From contig NZ_CALSBP010000001.1 in NCBI RefSeq assembly GCF_943373825.1, positions 1,178,001-1,242,000 of the forward strand: DNA of 64,000 nucleotides, written 5' to 3'. Both the position numbers and the translations under genes were made by a program. The notes below the pieces were generated by a model that was not told where the DNA came from, did no database searches, and worked only from the letters and a program-made list of their open reading frames with translations. The stretch comes from Aquimarina spinulae. GTDB taxonomy: Bacteria > Bacteroidota > Bacteroidia > Flavobacteriales > Flavobacteriaceae. Shown here piece after piece: positions 29,378 through 38,343 of the stretch (its first letter is position 1; every line of letters begins with the position of its first letter).

Positions 29378-30166
29378 ATGAAGATAAAATTATCTGTTCT
29401 TTTTGTTTGCTTTATAGTTAGTACATCTATAGCTCAAATTACTTCAAGAGTTATGATTCATGGGAAAATTAGTGCACCCATTGGAGATGATGTAGAAGGT
29501 GTGGTGGTTTATAACCGAAGTACTAATAAAGGTACAATTACTACCAAAGACGGAAAGTTTAAAATAGGTGCTGGTATTAATGATAGGATTGAAGTTGTGG
29601 CGATGCAATATCAGAACTTTGTAATACTTGTCGATAAAGGAATAGTAGATACTAAGAGATTAAATATTTTTCTTAATGAATCTGTAAACCAGTTAGAAGA
29701 AGTCGTGGTTACCCCATATGACTTAGCAGGTAATGTGTCTGTAGATGTGAAAAAAATAGGATTTAGTCAAAGTGGGATAGGGGATGTAGCAGAAGAAACG
29801 TCTTCGAGAATTAATGATACCGATTATGATTTTAGACCAGATGAGTTATCTCCATTAGAAAATAAAGTGTTCTTAGAAGATAGAATGATTAATGGGCTTA
29901 ATTTTGTCAACCTTTTTAAATTGTTTTATAATACTAAGAAAACCTCTAAAAAGAAAAAATACTCTTCAGATATTGATGTTAGGGTTAGAGATTTATATAA
30001 TGATGAGTTTTTTAAAGATTATCTGGCATTAGAAATAGATCAAATTAATGATTTTATCTTTTTTGCTGAAGAAAATGGCTTAAATGCAAAGTATTTTGAA
30101 TCTGGAAAAGAACTCGATCTTTTACAGTTTTTAGCATATCAAAGTAAGCTTTATCATAAGAAATAA
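29378..30166 (+). CDS. Secreted carboxypeptidase-regulatory-like protein, copy 1
   Basis: This 262-residue protein has a signal peptide (MKIKLSVLFVCFIVSTSIAQ) and a CarboxypepD_reg-like beta-sandwich (about 27-105; HGKISAPIGDDVEGVVVYN, TKDGKFKI, NQLEEVVVT). A charged C-terminal part of unknown fold follows. LAGNVSVDVKK after the sandwich matches LSGNLDKDV and LSGNLNTDI in the next two genes. The family is periplasmic or outer-membrane associated in Bacteroidota, and no catalytic residues are visible. It is the first of three tandem paralogues leading to an M1 peptidase. Confidence 0.85.
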   Translation: MKIKLSVLFVCFIVSTSIAQITSRVMIHGKISAPIGDDVEGVVVYNRSTNKGTITTKDGKFKIGAGINDRIEVVAMQYQNFVILVDKGIVDTKRLNIFLNESVNQLEEVVVTPYDLAGNVSVDVKKIGFSQSGIGDVAEETSSRINDTDYDFRPDELSPLENKVFLEDRMINGLNFVNLFKLFYNTKKTSKKKKYSSDIDVRVRDLYNDEFFKDYLALEIDQINDFIFFAEENGLNAKYFESGKELDLLQFLAYQSKLYHKK

Positions 30167-30274
30167 AGTAGGCCAAGAAGGAGCTTTTGTAATTTTATCA
30201 TAGTTATATCGTCTTTGGTAGAGAAGATCTTTGTGTAGTGGTATTGTATAAAGATCATTTCTGATGATATTTAT

Positions 30275-31030
30275 ATGACAAGATTACTACTATTTCTACC
30301 TCTAATTATTTCATTGCAAACTTTTGGTCAATCTGAAAAACTTCAAGGAAAAATCGTTGCCGATTCGCTACAAGGGTATGCCATTAATATTGTAAATTTC
30401 ACCAAAGAAATAGGAACAACAAATGATGAACAGGGTTTTTTTGAAATACCTGCAAGTCCAGGAGATTCGATTGTTTTTTCTTCTGTTCAATATCAAATAC
30501 GATCAATTGTAGTTAAGCAAGATCAGCTTCAGGATAAAAAGATTACAATTGTATTATATCCCATAGTACAACAATTAGAACAAGTGAGGATAAGTACTAC
30601 AGATCTTTCGGGTAACCTTGATAAAGATGTAGGTATCGTAGAGTTACAACCTTTTGTAGATAATAGGACATTAGGTCTTCCGTTTAGCGATAAACCGCAA
30701 CCAACAGTTGCTCAAAGAAGAATCTATACTGCGAGAAGTGGGATAATTGATAGACCCATTAATTATCTAAGTGGAAAATTAAAAAAACTAAAAAGGATCA
30801 AAGCACTAGAGGATCTTGATAAATTAATACAAAAAGGAGAAACTACTTTTAATACTACCTTCTTTGTAAATGAACTGCAATTACCAGAAGATTTAATAAC
30901 CGATTTTATGTATTACTGCGCCAAAGATGAATATTTTAAAAACCTTCTTGATAATTCTAAAAGGTTAACACTATTAGAGTTTTTTCAGACAAAGGCAAAA
31001 TCTTATAAAGAATACAAAGAGCTGGATTAG
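30275..31030 (+). CDS. Secreted carboxypeptidase-regulatory-like protein, copy 2
   Basis: This 251-residue paralogue has a signal peptide (MTRLLLFLPLIISLQTFGQ). Its regulatory-like beta-sandwich contains NDEQGFFEIPASPGDSIVF and PIVQQLEQVRIST. LSGNLDKDVGIVEL and a C-terminal helical part follow (NELQLPEDLITDFMYYC), similar in position to DQINDFIFF of copy 1. Function is unknown. It lies 108 bp after copy 1 and 101 bp before copy 3. Confidence 0.83.
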   Translation: MTRLLLFLPLIISLQTFGQSEKLQGKIVADSLQGYAINIVNFTKEIGTTNDEQGFFEIPASPGDSIVFSSVQYQIRSIVVKQDQLQDKKITIVLYPIVQQLEQVRISTTDLSGNLDKDVGIVELQPFVDNRTLGLPFSDKPQPTVAQRRIYTARSGIIDRPINYLSGKLKKLKRIKALEDLDKLIQKGETTFNTTFFVNELQLPEDLITDFMYYCAKDEYFKNLLDNSKRLTLLEFFQTKAKSYKEYKELD

Positions 31031-31131
31031 CTACTTTTTGTTATGGCCTAAAGCTTGATTTCTAAAAAATTATATGAATGCAACATGATTGGATATAGTT
31101 TGTCTTTAATAGTGAATTTTAACAACCATAA

Positions 31132-31896
31132 GTGCAGAAAAAATACGTCACTGTAGTTTTATTTCATTTCCTCTTTCTTTCTGTTTTTTGCCAAAGAAAA
31201 ATGATAAAGGGGGTAATAGGAAATGATAGTTCAGAAGGGATTCATATCATTAATAAAACAGCCAATCTGTTTACGATTACGAACAAAGAAGGAGTTTTCT
31301 TTATAGAAGCAACCATAGGAGATGTGTTTATTATTTCATCTGTTCAATACGATCTAAAGGTTATTGTGGTAAATAAAGATATGTATGACAATAAAGAATT
31401 TAATGTTACACTAAAAGAAAACCTTAATGAATTAGATGAAGTAATTGTAGGGGTGCAATTATCAGGTAATTTGAATACTGATATTAAGGATATAAAGACA
31501 GAAGAATTGCTTAGCCCTGAAGATGTTGGAATACCTGTTTATGACGGAATTCAGATGGAAGAAATTATACCAATGCATAAAGCAATTATGTTTTATGGAG
31601 TGGGGTTTCGGCTAGATATTGAAGCAACTTATAAAAACCTATCCGGGTATTACAAAACCTTAAAAACAACAAGAAAATTGGATAAAGAAAATAATAGTTT
31701 AGAGGCTATTCATGATTTTTATGGCAAACAATTTTTGTCCTCAGTATACAACCTTCCCGAAGAGAAAATATATGATTTTTTATTATTATGTATTCAAACT
31801 AGTGATATTCAATATGAATTTGGTAAAGAAAATCACAATGTAGTATTAAAAATATTCTTAGATAAACGAAAAGAGTTTGTAGTAAACAAACAATGA
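31132..31896 (+). CDS. Secreted carboxypeptidase-regulatory-like protein, copy 3
   Basis: This 254-residue paralogue starts at GTG 31132. That start gives a signal peptide (MQKKYVTVVLFHFLFLSVFCQ), whereas the first in-frame ATG, at 31201, would remove it. The sandwich domain has TNKEGVFFIEATIGDVFII and LKENLNELDEVIVGVQLSGNLNTDI. The C-terminus again ends with a helical NLPEEKIYDFLLLC segment. It follows copy 2 in the same orientation and precedes the DUF6702-like gene. Function is unknown. Confidence 0.82.
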   Translation: MQKKYVTVVLFHFLFLSVFCQRKMIKGVIGNDSSEGIHIINKTANLFTITNKEGVFFIEATIGDVFIISSVQYDLKVIVVNKDMYDNKEFNVTLKENLNELDEVIVGVQLSGNLNTDIKDIKTEELLSPEDVGIPVYDGIQMEEIIPMHKAIMFYGVGFRLDIEATYKNLSGYYKTLKTTRKLDKENNSLEAIHDFYGKQFLSSVYNLPEEKIYDFLLLCIQTSDIQYEFGKENHNVVLKIFLDKRKEFVVNKQ

Positions 31897-32035
31897 ATAT
31901 ATTTCTGCGGATAGTTAAATTTTACTAGTAACAGAATAGATTTTAACTCTTTGTTTCTAATGGTAAGAAGTTTGGCATAATTTTTTAATGCATACCATTA
32001 AAAATTAATTACATTTAACGCTTTACAAATTTTAG

Positions 32036-32548
32036 ATGATGAATAAAACCTTACTGCTTTTTCTTTTTGTAGTATCTGTTTCACTAAGTTCTTTTACAAC
32101 TGCACATAAGTTTTATGTAAGTGTAACTCAGGTAGATTATAATGCAAAACAACAGTCGTTACAAATTGTATCCAGAGTTTTTGTTGATGATATAGAAGAA
32201 CTTTTAAAAGAACGATATGATGAGTCTACTAATTTAGATAAAGATGAAGAAAGCCTGGGAGTAGATAAAAATTTAGCAACATATCTTGGTCAGAAACTAC
32301 AATTTGTAGTGAATGGAGAAGAAGTTTCTTTTACATTTTTAGGAAAAGAATACGAAGACGATCTTATTATTTGTTATTTAGAAATAGAGAATATTACTTC
32401 TTTAAATACTATAGAAATCACAAATCAAGTTTTGATGGATCTTTTTGAAGAACAACAGAATATTGTTCACGTTAAAAAAGGAAATCAACGCAAAAGCCTT
32501 ATACTTGAAAAAGAAAAAGGCTTGGGGATGTTAAAGTTTAGTGAATAA
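32036..32548 (+). CDS. DUF6702-like secreted protein
   Basis: This 170-residue protein has a signal peptide ending near TAHKFYVS. The pattern HKFYVSVTQVDYN plus LQIVSRVFVDDIEELL matches the DUF6702 family, which in flavobacteria commonly sits next to M1 peptidases. This assignment is from memory of the family. No catalytic motif is visible. It lies 64 bp upstream of the M1 peptidase start and is likely cotranscribed with it. Confidence 0.75.
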   Translation: MMNKTLLLFLFVVSVSLSSFTTAHKFYVSVTQVDYNAKQQSLQIVSRVFVDDIEELLKERYDESTNLDKDEESLGVDKNLATYLGQKLQFVVNGEEVSFTFLGKEYEDDLIICYLEIENITSLNTIEITNQVLMDLFEEQQNIVHVKKGNQRKSLILEKEKGLGMLKFSE

Positions 32549-32612
32549 ATCACTAAACTTTTAAAAAACAATTACTTTGCGAAATCATAACATTAAATTC
32601 AAAACCATTACA

Positions 32613-34922
32613 ATGAAAAAGATACTTTTAGTCCTTTCGGTGACTTTCTTGATATCGGGTATTTCATATGCTCAAAATCAAGAAGAGGCTAAAAATGTTC
32701 GTGAATTAGGGCATACTAATCAGAACAAATTCAAACAAATGTATGACGAGTTTGCAACTCCCAACATGTACAGAACAGGTTCTGGAGCCCCGGGTCCGGC
32801 TTATTATCAGCAACAGGCTGATTATAAAATGGATATTGAACTTGATGACAAAAACAAAAAACTATCAGGAAAAGAAACCATTACTTATACTAACAATTCA
32901 CCTGATGATTTAGAATTTCTTTGGGTGCAATTGGATCAGAATATGCGAGCTAAGGACTCTAAAACTCCATTAATTCAATCAAATGGAGTTGATCCGGCAA
33001 CAACGCCAGGAGGTTTTTTAAATAAATATCTAGCAGAACCTTTTGACGGTGGATTTAATATTACCGCAGTAAAGGATAGTAATGGAAAACCACTTAAATA
33101 TACAATCAATAGAACCATGATGCGTGTAGAGATGTCTAAAGATTTAGCATCTGGCGAGAAATTTGTATTCTCAATTGATTGGTGGTATAATATTAATGAT
33201 CATGTAAATGGTAGAGGTAGATCTGGATATGAAGAGTTTGAGGATGGAAATAGAGCATATGTTATCGCTCAGTTTTACCCCCGTATGGCAGTGTATAACG
33301 ATGTTGAAGGGTGGCAAAATCACCAGTTTTGGGGTAGAGGAGAGTTTGCATTACCATTTGGTAACTTCGAAGTAAATATTACTGTTCCTGCAGATCATAT
33401 TTTAGACGGAACCGGAGTATTAGTAAATAGAAAAGAAGTATTTACAAAAGACATGATGAGCCGCTATGAAGCAGCAAAGAAATCATATAATGAGCCAGTT
33501 GTTATTGTAACCCAAAAGGAAGCTATAGCAAAAGAAAAAACATTTTCAGAAAAAAAGAAAACATGGAAACTAAAAGCCGAAAATGTACGTGACTTTGGTT
33601 TTGCTACTTCCAGAAGGTTTATTTGGGACATGATGGCTGTTAAAATAGGAGGAAAAGATATAATGGCGGTATCGATGTATCCAAAAGAAGGAAATCCTCT
33701 TTGGGAAGATTGGTCTACAAAAGTAGTAGCCAGTACATTAAAATCGTATAGTCGAATGACCTTCGATTACCCATATCACAAAGCCATCTCTGTACATGCA
33801 AAAAATCAAGGTATGGAATACCCTATGATTTGCTGGAATTACGGAAGACCAAAGCCTGATGGGAGCTATAGCGATCGTGTAAAATATGGAATGATGAGTG
33901 TAATTATCCACGAAGTAGGCCATAACTTTTTCCCAATGATTGTGAATAGTGATGAACGCCAATGGACCTGGATGGATGAAGGTCTTAATACTTTTGTGCA
34001 ATATGTGGCAGAACAAGATTTTGGAGAATGGTATCCAAAAGCATTAGGGAATGATAAAAAATACCCATCTCGTCGTGGGCCAGCAAAAAAGATTGTACCG
34101 TATATGAGTGGAAATCAAAATTTCTTATCTCCAATTATGTCTCAATCTAATAATATTCACCAATTCGGACCTAATGCATACTCAAAACCAGCAACAGGCT
34201 TAAATATCCTAAGAGAAACCGTAATGGGAAGAGATCTTTTTGATTATTCATTTAGAACATATTCTCAACGATGGATGTTTAAACACCCAACACCAGAAGA
34301 CTTTTTTAGAACTATGGAAGATGCTTCTGCTTTTGATTTAGATTGGTTTTGGAGAGGATGGTTCTATACCACAGATTATACCGATATTGGAGTAAAAGAA
34401 GTGAAGAAATTTGTAGTTTCTAAAGAACCAAATAAAAGAGTAAAAGAATATGCAGCATCTGTAGGTGCTAAAGTGGAAGACCTTGGACCACTTGTATATA
34501 TGGTTAAAGAGGGAAGCGAAGAATATGAAACGATTAAAAAGAATGGAAATATTATTAGTGATGCTAAAACCTTAAAAGCATATCTAATGGATAATTTTTC
34601 TGTTAAAGATCGTGAAAAACTTAAACAACCTAAGTTTTTCTATGAGATTACCTTTGAAAAACCAGGTGGACTTGTAATGCCACTAATCGTAGAATATACC
34701 TATGAAGATGGCACAACAGAGACAATAACATACCCTGCAGAAATATGGAGAAAAAATGATGTTGAGGTAAAAAGAGCAGTAGCTTCTGAGAAAGCAATTT
34801 CTAAGATAGTAGTTGATCCTAAACAAGAGACGGCAGATATCGACACCTCTAATAATAGTTGGCCTCAAAGAAAGAAGCTAGGGAAATTTGAACAATTTAA
34901 AAACAAAGTAAAAGGGCAGTAA
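32613..34922 (+). CDS. Secreted M1-family zinc metallopeptidase
   Basis: I start the gene at ATG 32613, which begins a signal peptide (MKKILLVLSVTFLISGISYAQ). An upstream TTG frame adds only a non-signal extension. The zinc site is H433-E-x-x-H437 in IIHEVGHNFFP with the third ligand E456 eighteen residues later (WTWMDEGLNTF), the M1 spacing. The N-terminal beta domain contains MRVEMSKDLASGEKFVF. At 769 residues it lacks a T9SS CTD. It likely acts in the periplasm or outside the cell as an aminopeptidase-type enzyme. A strong terminator follows. Confidence 0.92.
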   Translation: MKKILLVLSVTFLISGISYAQNQEEAKNVRELGHTNQNKFKQMYDEFATPNMYRTGSGAPGPAYYQQQADYKMDIELDDKNKKLSGKETITYTNNSPDDLEFLWVQLDQNMRAKDSKTPLIQSNGVDPATTPGGFLNKYLAEPFDGGFNITAVKDSNGKPLKYTINRTMMRVEMSKDLASGEKFVFSIDWWYNINDHVNGRGRSGYEEFEDGNRAYVIAQFYPRMAVYNDVEGWQNHQFWGRGEFALPFGNFEVNITVPADHILDGTGVLVNRKEVFTKDMMSRYEAAKKSYNEPVVIVTQKEAIAKEKTFSEKKKTWKLKAENVRDFGFATSRRFIWDMMAVKIGGKDIMAVSMYPKEGNPLWEDWSTKVVASTLKSYSRMTFDYPYHKAISVHAKNQGMEYPMICWNYGRPKPDGSYSDRVKYGMMSVIIHEVGHNFFPMIVNSDERQWTWMDEGLNTFVQYVAEQDFGEWYPKALGNDKKYPSRRGPAKKIVPYMSGNQNFLSPIMSQSNNIHQFGPNAYSKPATGLNILRETVMGRDLFDYSFRTYSQRWMFKHPTPEDFFRTMEDASAFDLDWFWRGWFYTTDYTDIGVKEVKKFVVSKEPNKRVKEYAASVGAKVEDLGPLVYMVKEGSEEYETIKKNGNIISDAKTLKAYLMDNFSVKDREKLKQPKFFYEITFEKPGGLVMPLIVEYTYEDGTTETITYPAEIWRKNDVEVKRAVASEKAISKIVVDPKQETADIDTSNNSWPQRKKLGKFEQFKNKVKGQ

Positions 34923-34947
34923 TCTGTTGTTTTACAAAAGATAAATA

Positions 34948-34985
34948 AAAGCCGTCCCGGAAGTCTTTTCGGGATGGCTTTTTTA
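34948..34985 (+). terminator. Terminator after the M1 peptidase gene
   Basis: AAAGCCGTCCCG and CGGGATGGCTTT form a stable hairpin followed by Ts. It closes the 29378-34922 gene run and lies just before the tatA promoter region. Confidence 0.85.
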
Positions 34986-35012
34986 CACAATATTGATTAT
35001 ATTTGCATTGTT

Positions 35013-35306
35013 ATGACAACTCTACCTTTATTTATTAGCGGAACCGAAATTGCCTTTATTGTTTTTATATTGGTTATGGTTTTTGGAGCAGATAAGATTC
35101 CTGAGATTGCACGAGGATTGGGTAAAGGAATGCGTATCGTTAAAGATGCAACCAATGATATCAAAACCGAAATTACCAAAAGTGCAGAAAAACATGGTAT
35201 TGATACCGATATTCCTACTTCTATTACATCTGATATAAAAAAGGAGATCGACCAGGTCAAAGATGACATTGATAAAGTTACTGGTCCAATAAAACGCAAA
35301 TTCTAA
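35013..35306 (+). CDS. tatA: Sec-independent translocase subunit TatA
   Basis: This 97-residue protein, counted from ATG 35013, has one N-terminal membrane helix (SGTEIAFIVFILVMVFG). The conserved amphipathic helix follows (ADKIPEIARGLGKGMRIVK), with a charged tail. This is the TatA/TatB pore-forming component for export of folded twin-arginine proteins. The start at 34974 would put charged residues before the helix and lie inside the upstream terminator. TATATTTG at 34998-35005 is only 8 bp from the ATG, so the mRNA may be almost leaderless. No tatC is nearby. Confidence 0.9.
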   Translation: MTTLPLFISGTEIAFIVFILVMVFGADKIPEIARGLGKGMRIVKDATNDIKTEITKSAEKHGIDTDIPTSITSDIKKEIDQVKDDIDKVTGPIKRKF

Positions 35307-35652
35307 ATTGCAATATCCTTTCATAAACTTGTTTTTTTGTTTATTTCTCCTTGTAAATTCTGATTAATATTCAAAAAAATGAATATTTTTTTGAAACATT
35401 TTCATTTTTAATAACAAAAGATTAAATACCCCGTAAACACTGACTTTTTACAAGGCTTTAGTAACTTTTTTTAGTCTTATGCAAGCATAATATTGATCTT
35501 TTTTCTGATTATATGATAATTTAATTGCTAAATATTTAAATATAATTTAATACATTAGCTGAGAAATCATTAAAATGATAATTATTTGTAATTTTTGCAA
35601 AATTGTCATTTATCAACTTTTTACACACAAACTCTTAAAACTTATTCTAAAA
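35307..35652. other. Intergenic region with AT hairpin
   Basis: This 346-bp gap lies between tatA and the subtilase gene. It holds an inverted repeat at 35370-35395 (arms TTCAAAAAAAT / ATTTTTTTGAA, 4-nt loop) that may act as a weak tatA terminator. No convincing promoter or coding frame was seen in the rest. Confidence 0.5.
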
Positions 35653-37152
35653 ATGAAAAAGATTACTCTTCTAACTTTAGGACTAATTCTTGTGTTTTCT
35701 TGCTCTAAAGAAAACCCTAATGAAATTGTAGAACCAAATTCAGGAATTTCTGAATCTCAAAAATTACTTTCTGTATCACAAGTTAATAGGTATATCGAAG
35801 GTGAATTAAAACAAAATGGTGATGTAAACTGGATGAAAGCACCTTCTACCGTATTATGGAGTGCTGTAGTACACGGTGGAGAAGTGTTAAGTGTTGGTTT
35901 TGGAGAAAAAGGAGAAAGTTTCTCTATCCAAAGATCATCAAGACTAAATGATGCTAGAGAAAATGTATATAATATTATACAGTCTAAAGAAGGAGCAAGT
36001 AAGTCTAATTCTGTAATATCTGCCGATGAAATACTTAATGTAACCGATGTGAAAGTTACTAGTTTAGAAACCATAAAAGCTTTACAAAAGGCACATCAAA
36101 TTCGTTACTTAGACCCAATTGGTTATGGTTTTTATCTACAAGAAGATAATTCAAACCAACAGAAATCTGCGGGATGTAGTAAAAGTGGACAATCTATAAA
36201 TAGCGGGGATTATAGAGTAATTTCACCTAATGCACGATTACCTTGGAATTTTGACATTCATAAAGTACCACAGGCTTGGAATTATAGTACTGGGGCAGGT
36301 ATAACTGTTGGTTTGATTGATACCGGAATTTCTGCAAGTCAGAATTTACTTGGTAGTGGATTTAATGATGGGGCTTCTAATGGAAGGTTTGTACAACGAT
36401 TTGGTACTTTTATCGACTCTCCGTGGTGGTGGTCTAATAACTTAGATGGCCCAAATGATAAGTGTGGGCATGGTACTTCTATGGCATCAGCAATTGCATC
36501 ACCTCGTAATGACGATTTTATGCCAGTTGGAGTAGCGTATAACTGTAATTTGGTTGCCTATAGAGGAACAGAAGATGTTGTACTAAATGATTATCATGAG
36601 CGTAAAGGAGTAAGTAATGCTTTAAAAGCATTAGGAAATAGGGGAGATGTTAAGATTATTTCTATGTCTGTTGGGTATCCCTGGTCTATTGGTAATGTAA
36701 AAGATGCTGTAAGGTATGCTTATGGCAAGGGTAAAATGATTGTTGCTGCAGGTGGAACATCTACCACCTTTACAAATTGGTACGGAGTTATTTTTCCCGC
36801 AAGTATGTCTGAAACTGTTGCAGTTACGGGAATAAAAGATAATGGATATAATCGTTGTAACATCTGTCATGATGGTAGTAAAATTGATTTTACTATTGTG
36901 ATGGAGAGAGCAGGAAACTCTAATAGAAATGTACCTGTATTAGGATTTAATACAGGAATACAAACTTATGTAGGAGGATCTTCTGTAGCAACGGCTACCA
37001 CAGCAGGAATTGCTGCTTTGGTATGGGCACGTAATCCTAATATGACCAGAGCTCAAGTGCTTGATAAGTTAAAAAGAGCAGGAGAGTTTTACCCTAATCG
37101 TAATAGTAAATTTGGATATGGTAATATTGATGCCTTAAAAGCGGTTCAATAA
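35653..37152 (+). CDS. S8 (subtilisin-family) serine protease, lipoprotein
   Basis: I start at ATG 35653, giving 499 residues with a lipoprotein signal (LGLILVFSC, Cys16). A propeptide-like region extends to about 170. The S8 catalytic triad is visible: D223 in GLIDTGIS, H273 in CGHGTSMAS and S444 in GGSSVATATTAG (GSS variant of GTS). It is anchored to a membrane with the protease domain outside the cytoplasm. The in-frame upstream ATG (35575) would mask the signal peptide. A terminator lies 21 bp after the stop. Confidence 0.93.
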   Translation: MKKITLLTLGLILVFSCSKENPNEIVEPNSGISESQKLLSVSQVNRYIEGELKQNGDVNWMKAPSTVLWSAVVHGGEVLSVGFGEKGESFSIQRSSRLNDARENVYNIIQSKEGASKSNSVISADEILNVTDVKVTSLETIKALQKAHQIRYLDPIGYGFYLQEDNSNQQKSAGCSKSGQSINSGDYRVISPNARLPWNFDIHKVPQAWNYSTGAGITVGLIDTGISASQNLLGSGFNDGASNGRFVQRFGTFIDSPWWWSNNLDGPNDKCGHGTSMASAIASPRNDDFMPVGVAYNCNLVAYRGTEDVVLNDYHERKGVSNALKALGNRGDVKIISMSVGYPWSIGNVKDAVRYAYGKGKMIVAAGGTSTTFTNWYGVIFPASMSETVAVTGIKDNGYNRCNICHDGSKIDFTIVMERAGNSNRNVPVLGFNTGIQTYVGGSSVATATTAGIAALVWARNPNMTRAQVLDKLKRAGEFYPNRNSKFGYGNIDALKAVQ

Positions 37153-37173
37153 AACAGATGAAATATAAAACAT

Positions 37174-37208
37174 AAGGCTGTGGTATTTAGATGCCATAGC
37201 CTTGTGTT
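37174..37208 (+). terminator. Terminator between convergent genes
   Basis: AAGGCTGTGGTA pairs with TGCCATAGCCTT (two wobbles) and is followed by GTGTTTTT. It ends the subtilase transcript and may also serve the O-methyltransferase gene from the other side. Confidence 0.75.
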
Positions 37209-37218
37209 TTTGTAAAAG

Positions 37219-37860
37219 TTATAGTACTCTACTAATCGTTAACCCATCTCTAATGGGTAATAATACAGTTTCTATTCGTTTATCTTCGATCAAAAGCGTA
37301 TTGTATTCCAAAAGAGCTTTGGTAGAAATATCCTCTTCTTCAACTTTTTCGATTACTTTACCATTCCATAATACATTGTCTGATAAAATTACACCGCCAG
37401 AATTCATTTTATTAATAACCAATTCAAAATAAGTAGGATAGTTAGGTTTGTCGGCATCTATAAACACCAGGTCAAATTTGATATCCAAATTTGGGATAAT
37501 TTTGGTAGCATCACCAATATGTTGATGAATTTGTTTTCCATAATCAGAAAGGTCAAAATATTTTCTTTGAAAATCTTCTAACTCCTCATTAATGTCAATG
37601 GTGTGTAATTCTCCATCTTTTTGAATTCCTTCAGCCAGACATAAAGCAGAATACCCTGTATATGTTCCTATTTCTAATATGTTTTTTGGGTGAATAAGCT
37701 TGGATAACATACTAAGAACACGTCCTTGATATGGGCCACTAAGCATTCTGGGTTGTAATATTTTTTGATACGTTTCACGATTTAGTTGTTGTAATAATTG
37801 GGGTTCTTTTTGAGTATGATCTACTACGTAAGTATCCAGTTCTTCGGGAATAAAATGCAT
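37219..37860 (-). CDS. Class I SAM O-methyltransferase (catechol/caffeoyl-CoA type)
   Basis: This 213-residue protein of the metal-dependent O-methyltransferase family has motif I ILEIGTYTGYSALCLAEG, an acidic TIDINEE and metal-binding FIDADKPNYPTYF. The closing LSDNVLWNGKV is also present. It methylates a catechol-like hydroxyl using SAM, with the natural substrate unknown. It is cytoplasmic and monocistronic, 144 bp downstream of the broken peptide gene on the same strand. I see no reason to link it to peptide modification. Confidence 0.9.
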   Translation of the reverse strand: MHFIPEELDTYVVDHTQKEPQLLQQLNRETYQKILQPRMLSGPYQGRVLSMLSKLIHPKNILEIGTYTGYSALCLAEGIQKDGELHTIDINEELEDFQRKYFDLSDYGKQIHQHIGDATKIIPNLDIKFDLVFIDADKPNYPTYFELVINKMNSGGVILSDNVLWNGKVIEKVEEEDISTKALLEYNTLLIEDKRIETVLLPIRDGLTISRVL

Positions 37861-38004
37861 ATGATTCGCTTTCTTGCAAATCTAGAAAATTAAGATGAGA
37901 TCTCTTGTTAAATTGAAAAAGCTAGTATTTATTTGATTACTTAAATACTAGCCATACACGAAATTGATTTAGTATATATTGAAAACCAAATCTAAGGGAT
38001 AATA

Positions 38005-38176
38005 CTAATGCATAATATACATACAAGCTCCATCTACGCAAAACCCATTCTGATGCCCATTTCCTGATTGACATGCTGAATCACTGTTGCATTCGGAAGA
38101 ACCATGTTCATCTCCACCAAGAATTGATGATTGTGCATTTTTGTTTAATTTTTTAATCCCTTCAAAAGCTTTTCAT
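38005..38176 (-). pseudogene. Frameshifted GG-leader cysteine-rich peptide gene
   Basis: From ATG 38176 the frame closes after four codons. If one A is removed from the AAAA after ATG, a 56-residue peptide opens to the stop at 38005 (172 bp = 57 codons + 1). It starts MKAFEGIKKLNKNAQSSI, has a double-glycine site (LGG) after residue 18, and has a mature part with four Cys (ECNSDSAC...GFC...GAC). This is the same plan as the intact peptide at 38344-38550. It may be a pseudogene, a phase-variable gene at a short A tract, or a sequencing error. Confidence 0.65.
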
Positions 38177-38271
38177 TATCAAACTATTGTATTTATACAA
38201 TGAATGTCCTGGATAGCCTAAATGTTACATTAGAATTTATTTTTTACATGATTTTGAAATGATTTTATAAA

Positions 38272-38325
38272 ATACAAAAGGCAAAACAATTTGTATGTTT
38301 TAACAAATTGTTTTGCCTTTTGTAT
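38272..38325 (-). terminator. Very long perfect hairpin downstream of peptide gene
   Basis: Arms 38272-38294 and 38303-38325 are perfect 23-bp complements with an 8-nt loop. On the minus strand the hairpin begins 18 bp after the peptide stop and is followed by TTTTATAAAAT. It is best read as a terminator, and is unusually long. Confidence 0.75.
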
Positions 38326-38343
38326 ATAGTATTACTAATTAGC

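Noticed and set aside
31980..32006. Inverted repeat TTTTTAATG / CATTAAAAA as a terminator after the third paralogue
   Set aside because: The arms are AT-only and there is no T-run behind them. It may be chance in AT-rich DNA.
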